Of a stretch of 64,000 bases of DNA, positions 44,437 to 55,827 are shown one piece after another. The stretch's first letter is position 1. Every line of letters starts with the position of its first letter. The notes beneath the pieces are model-generated. The model had not been told where the DNA came from, did not search any database, and saw nothing but the letters and a program-made list of their open reading frames with translations. Made by a program: the position numbers and the translations under genes. Where the stretch lies: the NCBI RefSeq assembly GCF_964656455.1, contig NC_135720.1:52850598-52914597 (forward strand), in the 5' to 3' direction. This stretch comes from Halichoerus grypus. Lineage: Eukaryota > Chordata > Mammalia > Carnivora > Phocidae.

Positions 44437-44642
44437 TAAATTCTGCTTTATTACTTATTTGATTGGAACCTAATAATTCAAATTTTTTCACTTGCTAATA
44501 TAGAAGAATAATGGTTTGGCATGATTTATATGATATTGAAGAAATGCACTTTTATCCAAGAAGAGATTTGTTTGCCCCTTTCACCCCTTGCCTTGTGACA
44601 AAATCCAGTTGTTACGAATTTTCCCTAAAAGCAGTCTACCTA

Positions 44643-44840
44643 GGGGCGCTTGGGTGGCTCAGTCGTTAAGCATCTGTCTTCGGCTCAGGTCATGATCCCA
44701 GGGTCCTGAGATCGAACCCCGCATCGGCCTCCCTGCTCCGCGGAAAGCCTGCTTCTCCCTCTCCCACTTCCCCTGCTTGTGTTCCCTCTCTTGCTGTGTC
44801 TCTCTCTGTCAAATAAATAAAATCGTAAAAAAAAAAAAAG
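44643..44840 (+). mobile_element. SINEC, near-consensus
   Basis: GGGGCGCTTGGGTGGCTCAG, GATCGAACCCCGCATCGGCC, TGTTCCCTCTCTTGCTGTGT, tail AAATAAATAAAATCGT and A13. Duplication GCAGTCTACCTAG at 44631-44643 and 44841-44853. Confidence 0.97.
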
Positions 44841-45132
44841 GCAGTCTACCTAGACATTCTTTAGACTAGCTATCCTACCAAGCTTTGTGATTCACTCATT
44901 TTTATTGAATATTAAACCATGAGTTTACAAGGATAGAGAAACCAAGAGCCAGGTTGTAAAAAGGAAAGTACCTGCTGAAACTTTTGCCTGGGTGCCTTGC
45001 CTCCAGCTTGTTTGTTGATCACCTTTCTGACTGCCCAGTAGAATGTAGGGTGTCTGTAACATCAGGAAATGGTAAATGGCTATTACGTTCTTCTTAATTG
45101 GATCTTTTAAAAGAATGAATCTCTAATGTTTT

Positions 45133-45970
45133 AAATGGTTGTACTCTGGAAAACAGTATGGAGGTTCCTCAGAAAGTTGAAGATAGAGCTACCATATGAT
45201 CCAGCAATTGCACTACTGGGTATTTACCCCAAAGATACAAATGTAGGGATCCGAAGGGGTACGTGCACCCCGATGTTTATAGCAGCAATGTCCACAATAG
45301 CCAAACTGTGGAAAGAGCCAAGATGTCCATCGACAGATGAATGGATAAAGAAGATGTGGTATATATACAATGGAATATTATGCAGCCATCAAAAGGAATG
45401 AGATCTTGCCATTTGCAATGACGTGGATAGAACTGGAGGGTGTTATGCTGAGCGAAATAAGTCAATCAGAGAAAGACATGTATCATATGACCTCACTGAT
45501 ATGAGGAATTCTTAATTTCAGGAAACAAACTGAGGGTTGCTGGAGTGGGGGTTGGGGTGGGAGGGATGGGATGGCTGGGTGATAGACACTGGGGAGGGTA
45601 TGTGCTATGGTGAGCGCTGTGAATTGTGCAAGACTGTTGAATCACAGATCTGTACCTCTGAAACAAATAATACATTATATGTTAAGAAAAGAAAAAAGAA
45701 GAAGAAGAAGATAGCAGGAGGGGAAGAATGAAGGGGGGGAAATCGGAGGGGGAGACGAACCATGAGAGACGATGGACTCTGAAAAACAAACTGAGGGTTC
45801 TAGAGGGGAGGGGGTGGGAGAATGGGTTAGCCTGGTGATGGGTATTAAAGAGGGCACGTTCTGCATGGAGCACTGGGTGTTATGCACAAACAATGAATCA
45901 TGGAACACTACATCAAAAACTAAGGATGTAATGTGTGGTGATTAACATAACAATAGAAAAATAAATAAAT
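45133..45970 (+). mobile_element. Carnivore L1 3' end
   Basis: 5'-truncated L1 in sense, starting in the ORF2 C-terminal region (TCTGGAAAACAGTATGGAGG, CAGCAATTGCACTACTGGGT). It then has the 3' UTR: TGGATAGAACTGGAGGGTGT, AGCGAAATAAGTCAATCAGA, ATCTGTACCTCTGAAACAAA, (AAG)n, GGAGACGAACCATGAGAGAC, GAGCACTGGGTGTTATGCAC, ending AAAAATAAATAAATGG. The 45135-45401 frame is still open and encodes an ORF2 C-terminal remnant, so the copy is comparatively young. AAATGGTTGT occurs at both ends (45132 and 45967), which is its probable target duplication. Confidence 0.95.
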
Positions 45971-45984
45971 GGTTGTGGTAAGAT

Positions 45985-46205
45985 GCGCAAGAAAAAATTA
46001 GAGCCGTAGGTCCTTGGTTTGAATTTTGCCTTGGTCCCACTGTAAGCAAGTTACTTAATTCTTCTGAGTATCAGATTTCTTATCTGTAAGTCAAGGGGAA
46101 AAAAAAATGCCTGTCATGGTTGTTATGAAGATTGTGTGAGATAATGTGTATTTCTAGCATGTGCCTGCATCAGAATAGGAACTCAACAGATAATAGGTCC
46201 CTTTC
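45985..46205 (+). mobile_element. MIR
   Basis: GGTTTGAATTTTGCCTTGGT, AAGCAAGTTACTTAATTCTT, CTGAGTATCAGATTTCTTAT then CTGTAAG, GGTTGTTATGAAGATTGTGT, GAGATAATGTG, AATAGGAACTCAACAGATAA follow the MIR core and tail in order. Confidence 0.88.
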
Positions 46206-47475
46206 CTTCTTGTTAGAGCCTTTAACAAATCTTTTAATTTGAAAATAGTTCTTTAAGGAATTGGCATCTAAAGTATCCTGGACCCTAAGATGCTTTAAGA
46301 CCCAGCTGAATTTTTTGGTTCTGGAGTTTCTGTCCTCCTTCATTCTTACTAATTCTTAGTAATGTATAGTTACCAATTTTACAACCCACAGGAGTATTTT
46401 CACTTTAAAATGACCTAAATCAACATACCAGGCAGCATTTTACATTTACTTTGAAAAAAGAGCTAGAATAATTATTTAGTAGATTACAAGGGCAACTGTC
46501 AGTTGAAATAAATGAAAATATGGGAATATGTAAACCGCACATTTTCTTTGCCACTTCAGACTGTCTTTGAATCTTGTTATATTCAGTTTAATCTCACCCT
46601 TTTTTTTCCCCTTAATAGGGGAGTTAGAAAGAAAATCTAAAATATCCTAAAGCGTTTTCCATTATACTTGAATTTTGGGTACCCTAATCCTATGGTAAAA
46701 AGTTGGTCCATTTATTCCAAGTTGGATAACTGTGGTAACTTATAAATAGACCTTCCTTAATTATGTTTTATAGGGGAATCTCCTATTTGCCGTGCTTTTC
46801 TTTGGCTTTTGATAGTTGACATTTTCTTAAAGCATTCATTACATCTATATTTAAAGAGGTAAAAAGGAGGATTGCTCTGTTTATGAACTGGAAACTGGAG
46901 GCTCAGAGGTACTCAGATTTTCTTAGCATCATAAAGAACTATCTTGCTTTCTGCCACTTGAGAGGAGGCAATAAAATACATTATTCCAGAGTTGTTATCT
47001 GTAGGTCTAGAATTGATGTTTGCTAAATGGGGAAAGAACAAAATTGATACTTGAATACCCTGCATTGTAACCAGAGAGGGAGAAATTAAAATTTCATTAT
47101 TCTTTAATATGTACTCCCTTATCATTGAAATACATTCCAGTTTTGCTTAGATGGCAGACTCAAAATTTTCAACATTGTAAACCACACCATGCTATCTTTG
47201 GAGATTCTTTAATTTTGCAGATGTTATTGAATGCAAAACTCCCAATGGAAATTGCAGATCGAGAAGCTTTGTTTTACGCATTAATTTCTTTGTGGAAATC
47301 AGTCTGGTAGTGATGGTTGTGTTTGCATGGTCATGTTTTTTTCAGATTGGGACCGCTTTTGAAGGTGATCTTGTGTAAATGATCCAATGAAGAGTTGCTG
47401 ATGCTTTCATTGAAACACATCCCACTGTGGTGAATATTCTCTAAATTACCCAAGACCTTGCTAGTCGACTGTACT
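46206..47475. other. Unique sequence
   Basis: About 1.27 kb without a recognised repeat or gene. 47130-47330 is an even-composition stretch with a 61-codon frame but no recognisable protein. Confidence 0.4.
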
Positions 47476-47539
47476 AAAAATATCTGGACCTCAGATGATG
47501 GTTCTGTAAAAATATCTGGACCTCAGATGATGGTTCTGT
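47476..47539. repeat. Perfect 32-base tandem duplication
   Basis: Two identical 32-base units (47476-47507 and 47508-47539), each containing TATCTGGACCTCAGATGATG. No difference between them, so the duplication is recent or an assembly effect. Confidence 0.95.
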
Positions 47540-47553
47540 AAAGTTTTAGCAAA

Positions 47554-47597
47554 CCTGCCACAACTCTTTTTTTTCTTTTTTTCCTGCCACAACTCTT
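47554..47597. repeat. Poly-T insertion between 15-base direct repeats
   Basis: CCTGCCACAACTCTT occurs at 47554-47568 and again at 47583-47597, separated by 14 bases of almost pure T (TTTTTCTTTTTTT). Confidence 0.93.
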
Positions 47598-47894
47598 GAG
47601 CACAGTCCAGAGCTAACTAACTATGGGATGTTAGGTTAGGTGATGTTCTCCAAGGTCTCTTGTTCCTTCATCTGTCACTTCTTTAGCAGTTCCACAACTC
47701 AGTCAGAAGTTCAAAGCTGTGGTTTATTTTTCAGAGTTGAGAAAACAATTTCTCATTGTTGAATGTCTTTTGGGAATGGGTCTGTATTTTAAAAGTGCAT
47801 ATTAAGAACACTAAGTTATTTAAAATCACTTAATAAGTTTTGTAGAAACATGTATGTTGTCTCCTTTCTAATAGTTCCTTTTGCTTAGTTAGAA

Positions 47895-48050
47895 ATACTT
47901 CCAGAGAAAGATAGATGCCATATGATTTTACTCATATGTGGAATTTAAGAAACAAAACAGAGGAACACAGGGGAAGGAAGAATAAAATGAGATAAAAACA
48001 GTGCAATGAAAAATTAAAGATATCCAGATTAGAAAGGAAGAAGTAAAACT
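47895..48050 (+). mobile_element. L1 fragments, sense, out of order
   Basis: 47898-47990 is an L1 3' UTR piece (AGAGAAAGATAGATGCCATA, TTTTACTCATATGTGGAATT). 48012-48050 is an ORF2 piece (AAGATATCCAGATTAGAAAG, GAAGAAGTAAAACTG) that normally lies far upstream of it. The two are joined in the wrong order. Confidence 0.6.
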
Positions 48051-48084
48051 GTTTTATATGTATATATAAATATATATATATGGC
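48051..48084. repeat. (TA)n simple repeat
   Basis: TATATGTATATATAAATATA then TATATATATGG, just before the long antisense L1. Confidence 0.85.
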
Positions 48085-51000
48085 TATTTAGTTATCCCCG
48101 CACCATGAGTTGAAAAGAATCTTTCCCCCATTGAATTATCTTGGCACTTTTGTCAGAAGTAATTAACCATAAATAACAGGATTTAGTTTTTACTCTCAGC
48201 TCTGTTCCATTGATCCGTATGCCTGTCCTTAGGGTAATACACATTGCCTCAATCATTGTTGTTTTATAGTTAAGTGCAGGTAGTAAAGTCTTCCAACTTT
48301 GTTCTTTGTTTTCAGTCATTTTGGCTATTCTAAGCACTTCACATTTCCATATACATTTTAGAATCATCTTACCAAAAAGTTTGCTGGAAATTTGATGGGG
48401 ATTGTGTTGAATCTATATATCAATTTGGGGAGAATTAACATCTTAACAGTTGAGGTTTCCGATTTGTAAAAACGGAATGAATCTCAGTTTATCTAGGTCT
48501 TTAATTTTTCTCAGTAAAATTTTATAGTTTCCGGTGTCAAATACTACACTTCTTTTGTTTATTCCTTAGTATTCTTTTTAGTGTTACTGTGAATACAATT
48601 GTTTTTTAATTTTAATTTTTATATTTTTTGGTAGTATGTAAAAATATAACTGATTTTTATATATTTATAATATATCCTGAGATCTTGTATTTTAATTATA
48701 GATTCCTTAGGATTTTCTACATAGATAATCATCCTTGTATAAAAACATTTTTCTTTTTTCCTTTCAGTCTGAATTTAATTTTTTATTTTAATTTTTAATT
48801 GCCCTGACTAGAAACTTCTGTGCAGTGTTGAAAAGAAGTAGCAAAAACTGCCATTCTTACCTTATTCTTCTTAGGTGGGAAGCATTCAGTCTTTAATCAT
48901 TTTATGATGTTAGCTGTAGGTTTTTCATAGATGCCTTTTATTAGGTGGAGGATGTTCTCTTATGTTCTTCATGTATTGAAAGTTTTTATCATGAATGGGT
49001 GTTGGATTTTGTTAAATGCTTTTTCTGTGTCTATTGAAATGGTTATGGTTTTTTTGTCCTTTATTAATATGTTATATTACAGTACTTGATTTTTGGATGT
49101 TAAACTGCATCCCTGGGATAAATCTTACTTGATCATCATGTATGAGCCTTTTTATATATTTCTACATTCAGTTTGCTAATATTTTGTTGAGGATTTTTAT
49201 GTCTGTATTCATTAGTGATATTGATCTGTAGTTTTCTTGTATTGTCTTTGTCTGGCTTTGGTGTGCTAGCCTCATAGAATGAATTGTGAAGTTTCTCTCC
49301 TCTATGTTTTGAGGGAGTTTGTGAAGGATTGATATTTCTTTTTTAAATATTTGATATATTTTTCCAGCAAAGCCAGCTGGGCCTAGGATTTTCCTTGTCA
49401 GAAGGTTTTAAATTAATAATTCAATTTATTTACTTGGAGGTCTATTTATATTTTCTATTTCTTCTTGATTCAGTTTTGGCAATTTTTTTTTCTAGGAATT
49501 TGTCCATTTTTTTTCTAAGTTTTCTGATTTTTTTCGTATAAAGTTGTTCATAATATTCCCTGATAGTCCTAATGCTTGAAGGGTCAGTAGTGAGGTCTCT
49601 TCTTTCATTCCTGATTTAGGCAATTTGTGTCTTCTCTTACTTTATTAGTTTAGCTAATGGTTTGGCAATTTTATTGATCTTTTCAAATAGCCACTTTTTG
49701 GTTTCATTTATTTTTTTTTCCACTCTGGTTTTTTTGTTTGTTTTGTTTTTATTTCATTGATATTCACTTGGAACTTTATTATTTTCTCTTTTTTTCCTCT
49801 TTAGCTTGCCTTTCCTTGTCTAGTTTCTTAAGGTAGAAGTTTATTAGATTATTAATTTGAGACTTTTCCTGATTACAAGCTATAAAAATCCCTCTAAGAC
49901 TTCTTTAGTTATATTCTGTAAATTTTGATACATTGTGTTTTCATTTTCATTCATTTCAAAATATTTTTTAAATTTTCTTTATGATTTCATCTTTGACCCC
50001 TTTAGAAATATATTGTTTAATTTCTAAATATATTGGTTTTCCCAGATATCTTTCGAGATCTTTGACTTAACTCTGTTGTGGTCATAGAACACATTTTTAA
50101 TGATTTCAGCCTTCTTAAATTTATTGAGACTTGTTTTGTGATCCAACATATGGAGAAATGTCTATGTGTGCTTTAAGAAGAATGTGAATTCTGCACTCAC
50201 TGCATTGAGTACTCTATAAATCTCAATTATATCATGTTTGTTGGTAGTGTTGTTAAAATCTTTTACATCCTTGTGGATTTTCTGTGTAGTCTATCAATTA
50301 TTGAAAGTGGAATATTGAAATCTCCAGCTATTATTAGTGAATTGCATATTTCCCCTTTCAGTTCGCAGTTTTTCCTTCCTTTTATGTCTCTATTGTTAGG
50401 TGTATAACACTTATAATTATTACATCTTCGTGATGCACTGTTGCTTTTGTGATTATGAAATGTCTTTCATTGTCTCCAGTAACATTTCTTGTCTTAAAGT
50501 CTATTTTGTCTGATGCTAATATCAGAGAGCAGTTCCAGCTCTCTTATAGTTAGTATTTGTATGGCCTATCATTTTCTGTCCTATTACTTGTAACCTGTTT
50601 ATGTCTTCCTATTTAAAGTGTGTCTTTTAGATGCAGCATACAGTTGGCTCTTGCTTTTTAATCTAGTCTGACTATCCCTACATTTTGAGTAGGTTATTTA
50701 GTCCACTCATATCTGATCTAATTATTGATATGGTTGGTTTTAAGTCCCTCATTTTTCTATCTGTTTTGTATTTGTCTCATCATTTTTGCCCCTCTGTTCC
50801 TCCTTTACTCCTTTCTTTTATGTTAAATAAGTATATTTTAGTGTACCATTTTAATTGCTTTTGTGTTTTTAACTATATGATTTTGAGTTCTTTTTTTTCT
50901 TTTTTTAAAGATTTTATTTATCTGACAGAGAGAGACACAGTGAGAGAGGGAACACAAGCAGGGGGAGTGGGAGAGGGAGAAGCAGGCTTCCTGCTGAGCA

Positions 51001-53150
51001 GAGAGCCCGATGCGGGGCTCGATCCCAGGACCCTGAGATCATGACCCGAGCCGAAGGCAGGCACTTAACAACTGAGCCACCGAGGCACCCCTGATTTTGA
51101 GTTATTTTCTTGGTGGTGGTTCTAGGAATTATAGTATGCATCTTAATTTATCATAGTCTGTTTTGGAAAAATTGCTAACTTTAATTCCAGTGAAATATAG
51201 AAACTTGCTCCGCTATGTCTCCTTTTTCCCTTTGCTTGTGTTGTCATACATGTTTTATATCTGTATGTGTTGTAAACCCATCAATACAGTCTTGTAATTT
51301 TTGCTGTATATAATCTTACATCTTTTACAAAATTTAAGAGAAGAAATGAGAAAAAATATTTTACAGAATTTTTTTCATTTATCTATTCACCATTTCTAGT
51401 GCTCTTTGTTTCTTAATGTAGATTTGGATTACTATCTGGTACCACTTCCATTCAGCGTGAAGGACTTCCTTTGGTGTTTTTTTAAGGCAAGTCTGATAAC
51501 AAATTTTCTCTTTTGTTTATCTCAGAATGGTCTTTATTTCACTTTATTTTTAAAAGATGATTTTACAGGATACAGAATTCTTAGTTGCAAGCTTTTTTAC
51601 TTCCAGCACTGTACATATATCATTCCACTGCCTTCTGGCCTCTGTTGTTTCTGGTAAGAAATCAGCCATTAATTTTATTGTAGTTCCTTTGTACATGAGT
51701 CATTTTTCTCTTTCTGTTTCTAGTATTATTCTTTGCCTTTCAATAGTTTATCTATGATGTGTCTAGGTATTTTACATTTGTCCTGCATTGGGTTTCATTC
51801 AGGAGCTTGGCTGTATAAGTTAATAAGTTTTTCATCAAATTTAGGAAGTTTTTGGTCAATATATCTTCAAGTATTTTTTTTCTGCCCTATTGCTTTTCCT
51901 CACTTTCGGGACTCTTATTATACATATATTAGTGCACATATATTGTCTCATAGGTCTCTGAAGCTCTCTTTATTTTTCTTTAGTCTTTTACTATGTTCAT
52001 CAGATTGTATAATTTTTATTGATCTATTTTCAAATTCATGGATTCCTTTTTTGCTATCTCAGATCTGCTGTTGAGGCTCTCTAGTGAGATTTTCATTTCA
52101 GTTATTGTACTTTTCATCTCCAGAAAAGTTCAACATTTACTGAGAATCTGTAGTCAGAGTCATTTAATTCTTTAAACATGGCTTCGTTTAGTTCTCTGAG
52201 CATGTTTATTGTAAGAGCTGGTTTGAAATCTTTGCTAAATACAAGATCTAGAGACACTTGGAGACGTCTTCTGTTGACTGCTTTTTTATGGATCACATTT
52301 TCTTGTTTCTTGCATGACTCATAGCTTTCTGTTGAGTACTGGACATTTTAGATAATATATTGTAGCAACTCTAGTTTGTAGTTTTCCCTCCTCCATTGGA
52401 GATGTTGGTTGGTTGGTTGATAACTTCCCTGGACTAAACCTTTGAAGTGTGTAGCTGCTGCTCTCTCTACTCACAATTTTTTCCTTGTTTTTATTTGTCA
52501 GGCTGGCTTCTGAGGGATTGCTCTGTGTCCGCGTAGCATAGTGATCAGTCAAAGATGAATCAGAAGTCATAATAAAATTCCTTGAGCCAGTAAGGCTTTT
52601 AATCTCTCTTGATGGATCTGTGTGTGAGCTGGGAAGCACTTTCACGCTTCAGCCTGCCCTGGCTTTTACTTCCTGTTGGGCCTTCCCGTGTCTCACCTGC
52701 ACATGCCTGCAGGCTCTGTTAGCAGGGATATAGGGGTCCTTTCTGTCTCTGCAGCAATGCACATAGCCTCTGGCCGATCCCAAAAATGTGGGGTCAAGTC
52801 TCCTCTGGCTGTCTTACCTGCTGGAACTCTCTGCTAAATCCTGGGCTAGGCCACTAGATTGCTGCTTGCCCCACATGCCACCACGGCCATTGCTTATCAG
52901 GGGATCCTCTGTGCTTGGTTTCGCAGCCTGCCCTGCACTGCCCTGAGTGAACTACTGCACGGACAAAGCCAGAGGTGGAGGTGGGAGCAGCCCCCTGGCA
53001 AAGACATTATAGCCTCTCACTGTTTCTCCCTGAAGTTTCATAGTTCTCACTAAGTACATGCCTTTGAATTGCAGAGTGCTAAAATTGTGCTTTTGACTAT
53101 TTTGTTCAGCTTTATAATTGCCTTTTGAGGGAGGATTTGTCAATCACTTC
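48085..53150 (-). mobile_element. Nearly full-length ancient L1, antisense
   Basis: Runs from the late ORF2 region on the left to ORF1 and a GC-richer 5' UTR on the right. Left: CCCCATTGAATTATCTTGGC, TTCCATTGATCCGTATGCCT, GGGGATTGTGTTGAATCTAT. Middle (reverse transcriptase): TTTTATTAGGTGGAGGATGT, CAGCAAAGCCAGCTGGGCCT, TAATGGTTTGGCAATTTTAT, ACTCTGTTGTGGTCATAGAA. Then TGTCTGATGCTAATATCAG and GTCTGACTATCCCTACATTT (endonuclease side). 51400-52400 resembles antisense ORF1 (GTAAGAAATCAGCCATTAAT, TCATTTCAGTTATTGTACTT, TGTTGAGTACTGGACATTTT). 52500-53150 is the 5' UTR. About 4.9 kb without the SINE at 50891-51091. Frames are broken throughout and the 3' UTR is missing. L1M class; subfamily not determined. 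Confidence 0.88.
50891..51091 (-). mobile_element. SINEC, antisense, near-consensus
   Basis: TTTTTTAAAGATTTTATTTA tail side, GAGAGGGAACACAAGCAGGG, GGCTCGATCCCAGGACCCTG, head end GAGCCACCGAGGCACCCC. Perfect 12-base duplication TGATTTTGAGTT at 50878-50889 and 51092-51103. Inserted in the long L1. Confidence 0.96.
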
Positions 53151-53767
53151 ACTCCATCATAATAAAGTCAGAAGTCTATATACATTTTAAAGCACCAGTG
53201 ATTTTGGTTATGTTACATGTACCATCTTGTATTTTATGTTTGTATTATATATAAATAATGCCTCATCGGTTAGCCTTTGGGGGGGGCATTTTCATTAACA
53301 TTGTGTAGAAATATAGATGATTTGTTACTCAAGTGAAGTAATACTTTAGAGAAAAGATGTTGGTAAGGTCAAGTAGAAAAAAATCAACCCTAAAAGTTTT
53401 CCTTGAAACACAAATTGAAAAATGAAATGAATCAGAGATCATCAGTTATTCCAGAGCCCTTTCCTCTTAAGCTGTGGCAGCATGTTGCCTGGTATAATTC
53501 CAGAATTGTTGGTTAAATTAATTCTGTACCTGTGTGAAATATCCACAATATTGACTTAAAATGCAGGGTGCTAGTTTATTTATTTTATAGATTGAGAAAT
53601 TTATTAGCATTTAGTGTTTATCGTCAGTATTTAGGATTATTCAAGGAATATCAAAGGAATCGGAATTTATTAGTAAAAAGGTTTAATATCATTTGTCAAA
53701 TTGTATGTTTATTTATTTATTTTTAATGAGAACATTCCTTACAATGTGAAGCATCATTTTGTTAAAA
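53151..53767. other. Unique sequence
   Basis: No gene or repeat recognised; TATTATATATAAATAATGCC near 53244 and a G8 run at 53279. Confidence 0.4.
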
Positions 53768-53779
53768 TCTAATTTTTTC

Positions 53780-53997
53780 GGGGCACCTGGATAGCACAGT
53801 TGGTTAAGCGTTAAGACTCTTGGTTTCGGCTCAGGTCGTGATCTCAGGTTTGTGAGATCAAGTCCCACCTCAGGCTCAATGCTTAGTGCAGAGTCTGCTT
53901 AAGACCCTTTCTCCCTCTGCCCCCCCCACCCCCCATGCATGCTCGCATGCGCTCTTTCTCTCTCTCTCTCAAATAAATAAATCTTTTTTAAAAATTC
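53780..53997 (+). mobile_element. SINEC (older subfamily)
   Basis: GGGGCACCTGGATAGCACAG, GACTCTTGGTTTCGGCTCAG, GAGATCAAGTCCCACCTCAG, GCATGCTCGCATGCGCTC, tail AAATAAATAAATCTTTTTTA. Perfect 12-base duplication TCTAATTTTTTC at 53768-53779 and 53998-54009. Confidence 0.95.
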
Positions 53998-54009
53998 TCT
54001 AATTTTTTC

Positions 54010-54858
54010 ATAATGAAGTTTTTTCATATAGGATTTGGGTATTTATCATGTATCATGAATATTGTAATATATTTAAATCAGCATTAAATGCAAAATACTT
54101 TGGCATTGCAGTTTTTTTGCAACTAAAAATAAGTTGTCTTCTATCTAAATCAATTTCTCCTTATCTCTAACATTTGAAATTGAATGTTCGTGTACCATAA
54201 AATGCTGTTCCAATTAGACTTTGTTAAAGGAAATACTGCCCAGTATGTAAATTCAGATTTAGCAGATTATGTCCAATTTTATAATGTTGGAGATATCACT
54301 GTACATAGAGTCAAAACAAAACAGTATTAACAGAACTTTTCAGCCTGTAGGCATCCCTTTGTGAAAACACAGACCACTCTCTCTTTCACAATGTTGAAGA
54401 AATAAAAGTGTGTTGAGTATGAGAAATGGAGACCATTTGGTAACTTTATAAGTGAGGACAAAACCAAAATGAGCAACACTCTCCTCTTGATGATTATGAT
54501 TCCTAAATTCATCAGTTGTCCAGATGACTTTTTGTTTGTTTTCAGTACAGAGCCTCTCCCGTAGCAAAGGGGCACTGAAGGCAGGCCTGTCTCATGGACT
54601 ATCCCTCCAGTGGCCCAGATTCTTTGCAAAATTGATCCTGAGCCAGCTCATGCTTGGTCACTGATTGTCAAACATTCCTTTCCATCTTTCTCTCTTGGTG
54701 GCCTTCTTGTACTTTGATTGCCCTATGCCCCAGATTTTTAATGAGGTGCTACCCTTACCACGCAGTTTTTGAGAGTTTCATACTTAGTAGATGTGAATGC
54801 TAGAGCAGAGAGCAAGAGAAGATGCATGAGGCAGAGGAGGTTAGTTCTTCCCGTTCAT
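54010..54858. other. Unique sequence
   Basis: About 850 bases, AT-rich, with overlapping minus-strand frames at 54327-54629 that show no recognisable domain. Confidence 0.4.
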
Positions 54859-54861
54859 ATA

Positions 54862-55099
54862 CAGGTGACTCTTGAACAGCATGGGTTTGAACTGCTCAGG
54901 TCTATTTATGTGTGGACTTTTTTCAATGAATACAGTACTGTAAATGTATTTTCCCTTCCTTATGATTTTCCAGGCAACAGTAGGCTCTGAAGTTTTAGGG
55001 GAGTCAGAAGTTCTACTTAGGTTTTTTTTTTTTTATACATAGATATTTGATGATGCAGGGGTCAGCATCTATAATCCCTTGTTGTTCAAGGGTCACCTG
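54862..55099 (+). mobile_element. Tigger/MER8-like DNA transposon (MITE)
   Basis: Complete non-autonomous mariner/pogo-type element of 238 bases. Inverted ends of 24 bases: CAGGTGACTCTTGAACAGCA at 54862 pairs with the complement of TTGTTCAAGGGTCACCTG ending at 55099. Inside: GTACTGTAAATGTATTTTCC, TTATGATTTTCCAGGCAACA and GTAGGCTCTGAAG. It stands next to TA on the left (54860-54861) and TG on the right, a mutated TA target. MER8 is my recollection of the subfamily name. Confidence 0.88.
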
Positions 55100-55102
55100 T
55101 GT

Positions 55103-55612
55103 TAAATAGATCTGACATTTGCTTGCCACCTCAATTATTTGGTTCTTAAACTAACATTTTAGAAATCTACAGTGTGATAAACCTTCAGTATTTTTGATAT
55201 CTTTGGAAAGTGTGATATTTGAGATTGGTTTCATTACTATTTTTCCCACAGAATTCATATACAGAAAACAAAAGAACATGGTTTTAATGCTCCGAGGCCA
55301 ATGGATGGGTTACACATGAGCTGGATGGCTTGCTCCTGAACACCAGCCTATCTCTCATTAGGAACATGAACCTATTCATATTTCTTTGGACTTTTTGACA
55401 ATTAGTGGCAGAAAACCATAGAATCAAAACCTAAGCCACATTTTGATATGAACTTTGTGGTTTCATTCTTCTCCTCAGTACCCTAATGCTTGATGCCATC
55501 GAGCCAAAACTATCTTTAAAAGAACACTAAAGCTCCGGATTTGCTTTGCCTTTCTCTAGGTGATACTTAGTATGTAGCCTTAACTTGAAAGCAACATAAG
55601 GTACATTAGTCT
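55103..55612. other. Unique sequence
   Basis: No gene or repeat recognised. Confidence 0.4.
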
Positions 55613-55620
55613 GTCTTATC

Positions 55621-55819
55621 CAGTGTTTCTCAACCATGCATGGTTTTGCACCCCCGGGCACATTTGGCAATGACTGGAGACATTTCTGGTTATTACAACT
55701 GGAGGATGCTACTGGCATCTCTTGGGGAGAGGTTAGGGTTGCTCCTAAACAGCCTGCAGGGCACAAACCCTTACAAAATAGAATTCTCCTGCTTAAAGTG
55801 CCAAGATTGAGAAACCCTG
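55621..55819 (+). mobile_element. MER20 (hAT-Charlie MITE)
   Basis: CAGTGTTTCTCAACC start, ACATTTGGCAATGACTGGAG then ACATTTCTGGTTATTACAAC, TGCTACTGGCATCTCTTGGG, end TTGAGAAACCCTG. The 8-base hAT target duplication is visible: GTCTTATC at 55613-55620 and GTCTTACC at 55820-55827. Nearly full length at 199 bases. Confidence 0.95.
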
Positions 55820-55827
55820 GTCTTACC

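Noticed and set aside
40710..44853. Regularly repeated units resembling an array
   Set aside because: They are dispersed SINEs with individual target duplications and irregular spacing, not a CRISPR or satellite array.
45135..45401. 88-codon plus-strand frame
   Set aside because: L1 ORF2 C-terminal remnant inside a 5'-truncated copy.
54327..54629. 100-codon minus-strand frame
   Set aside because: No recognisable domain; overlapping alternative frames of similar length suggest chance.
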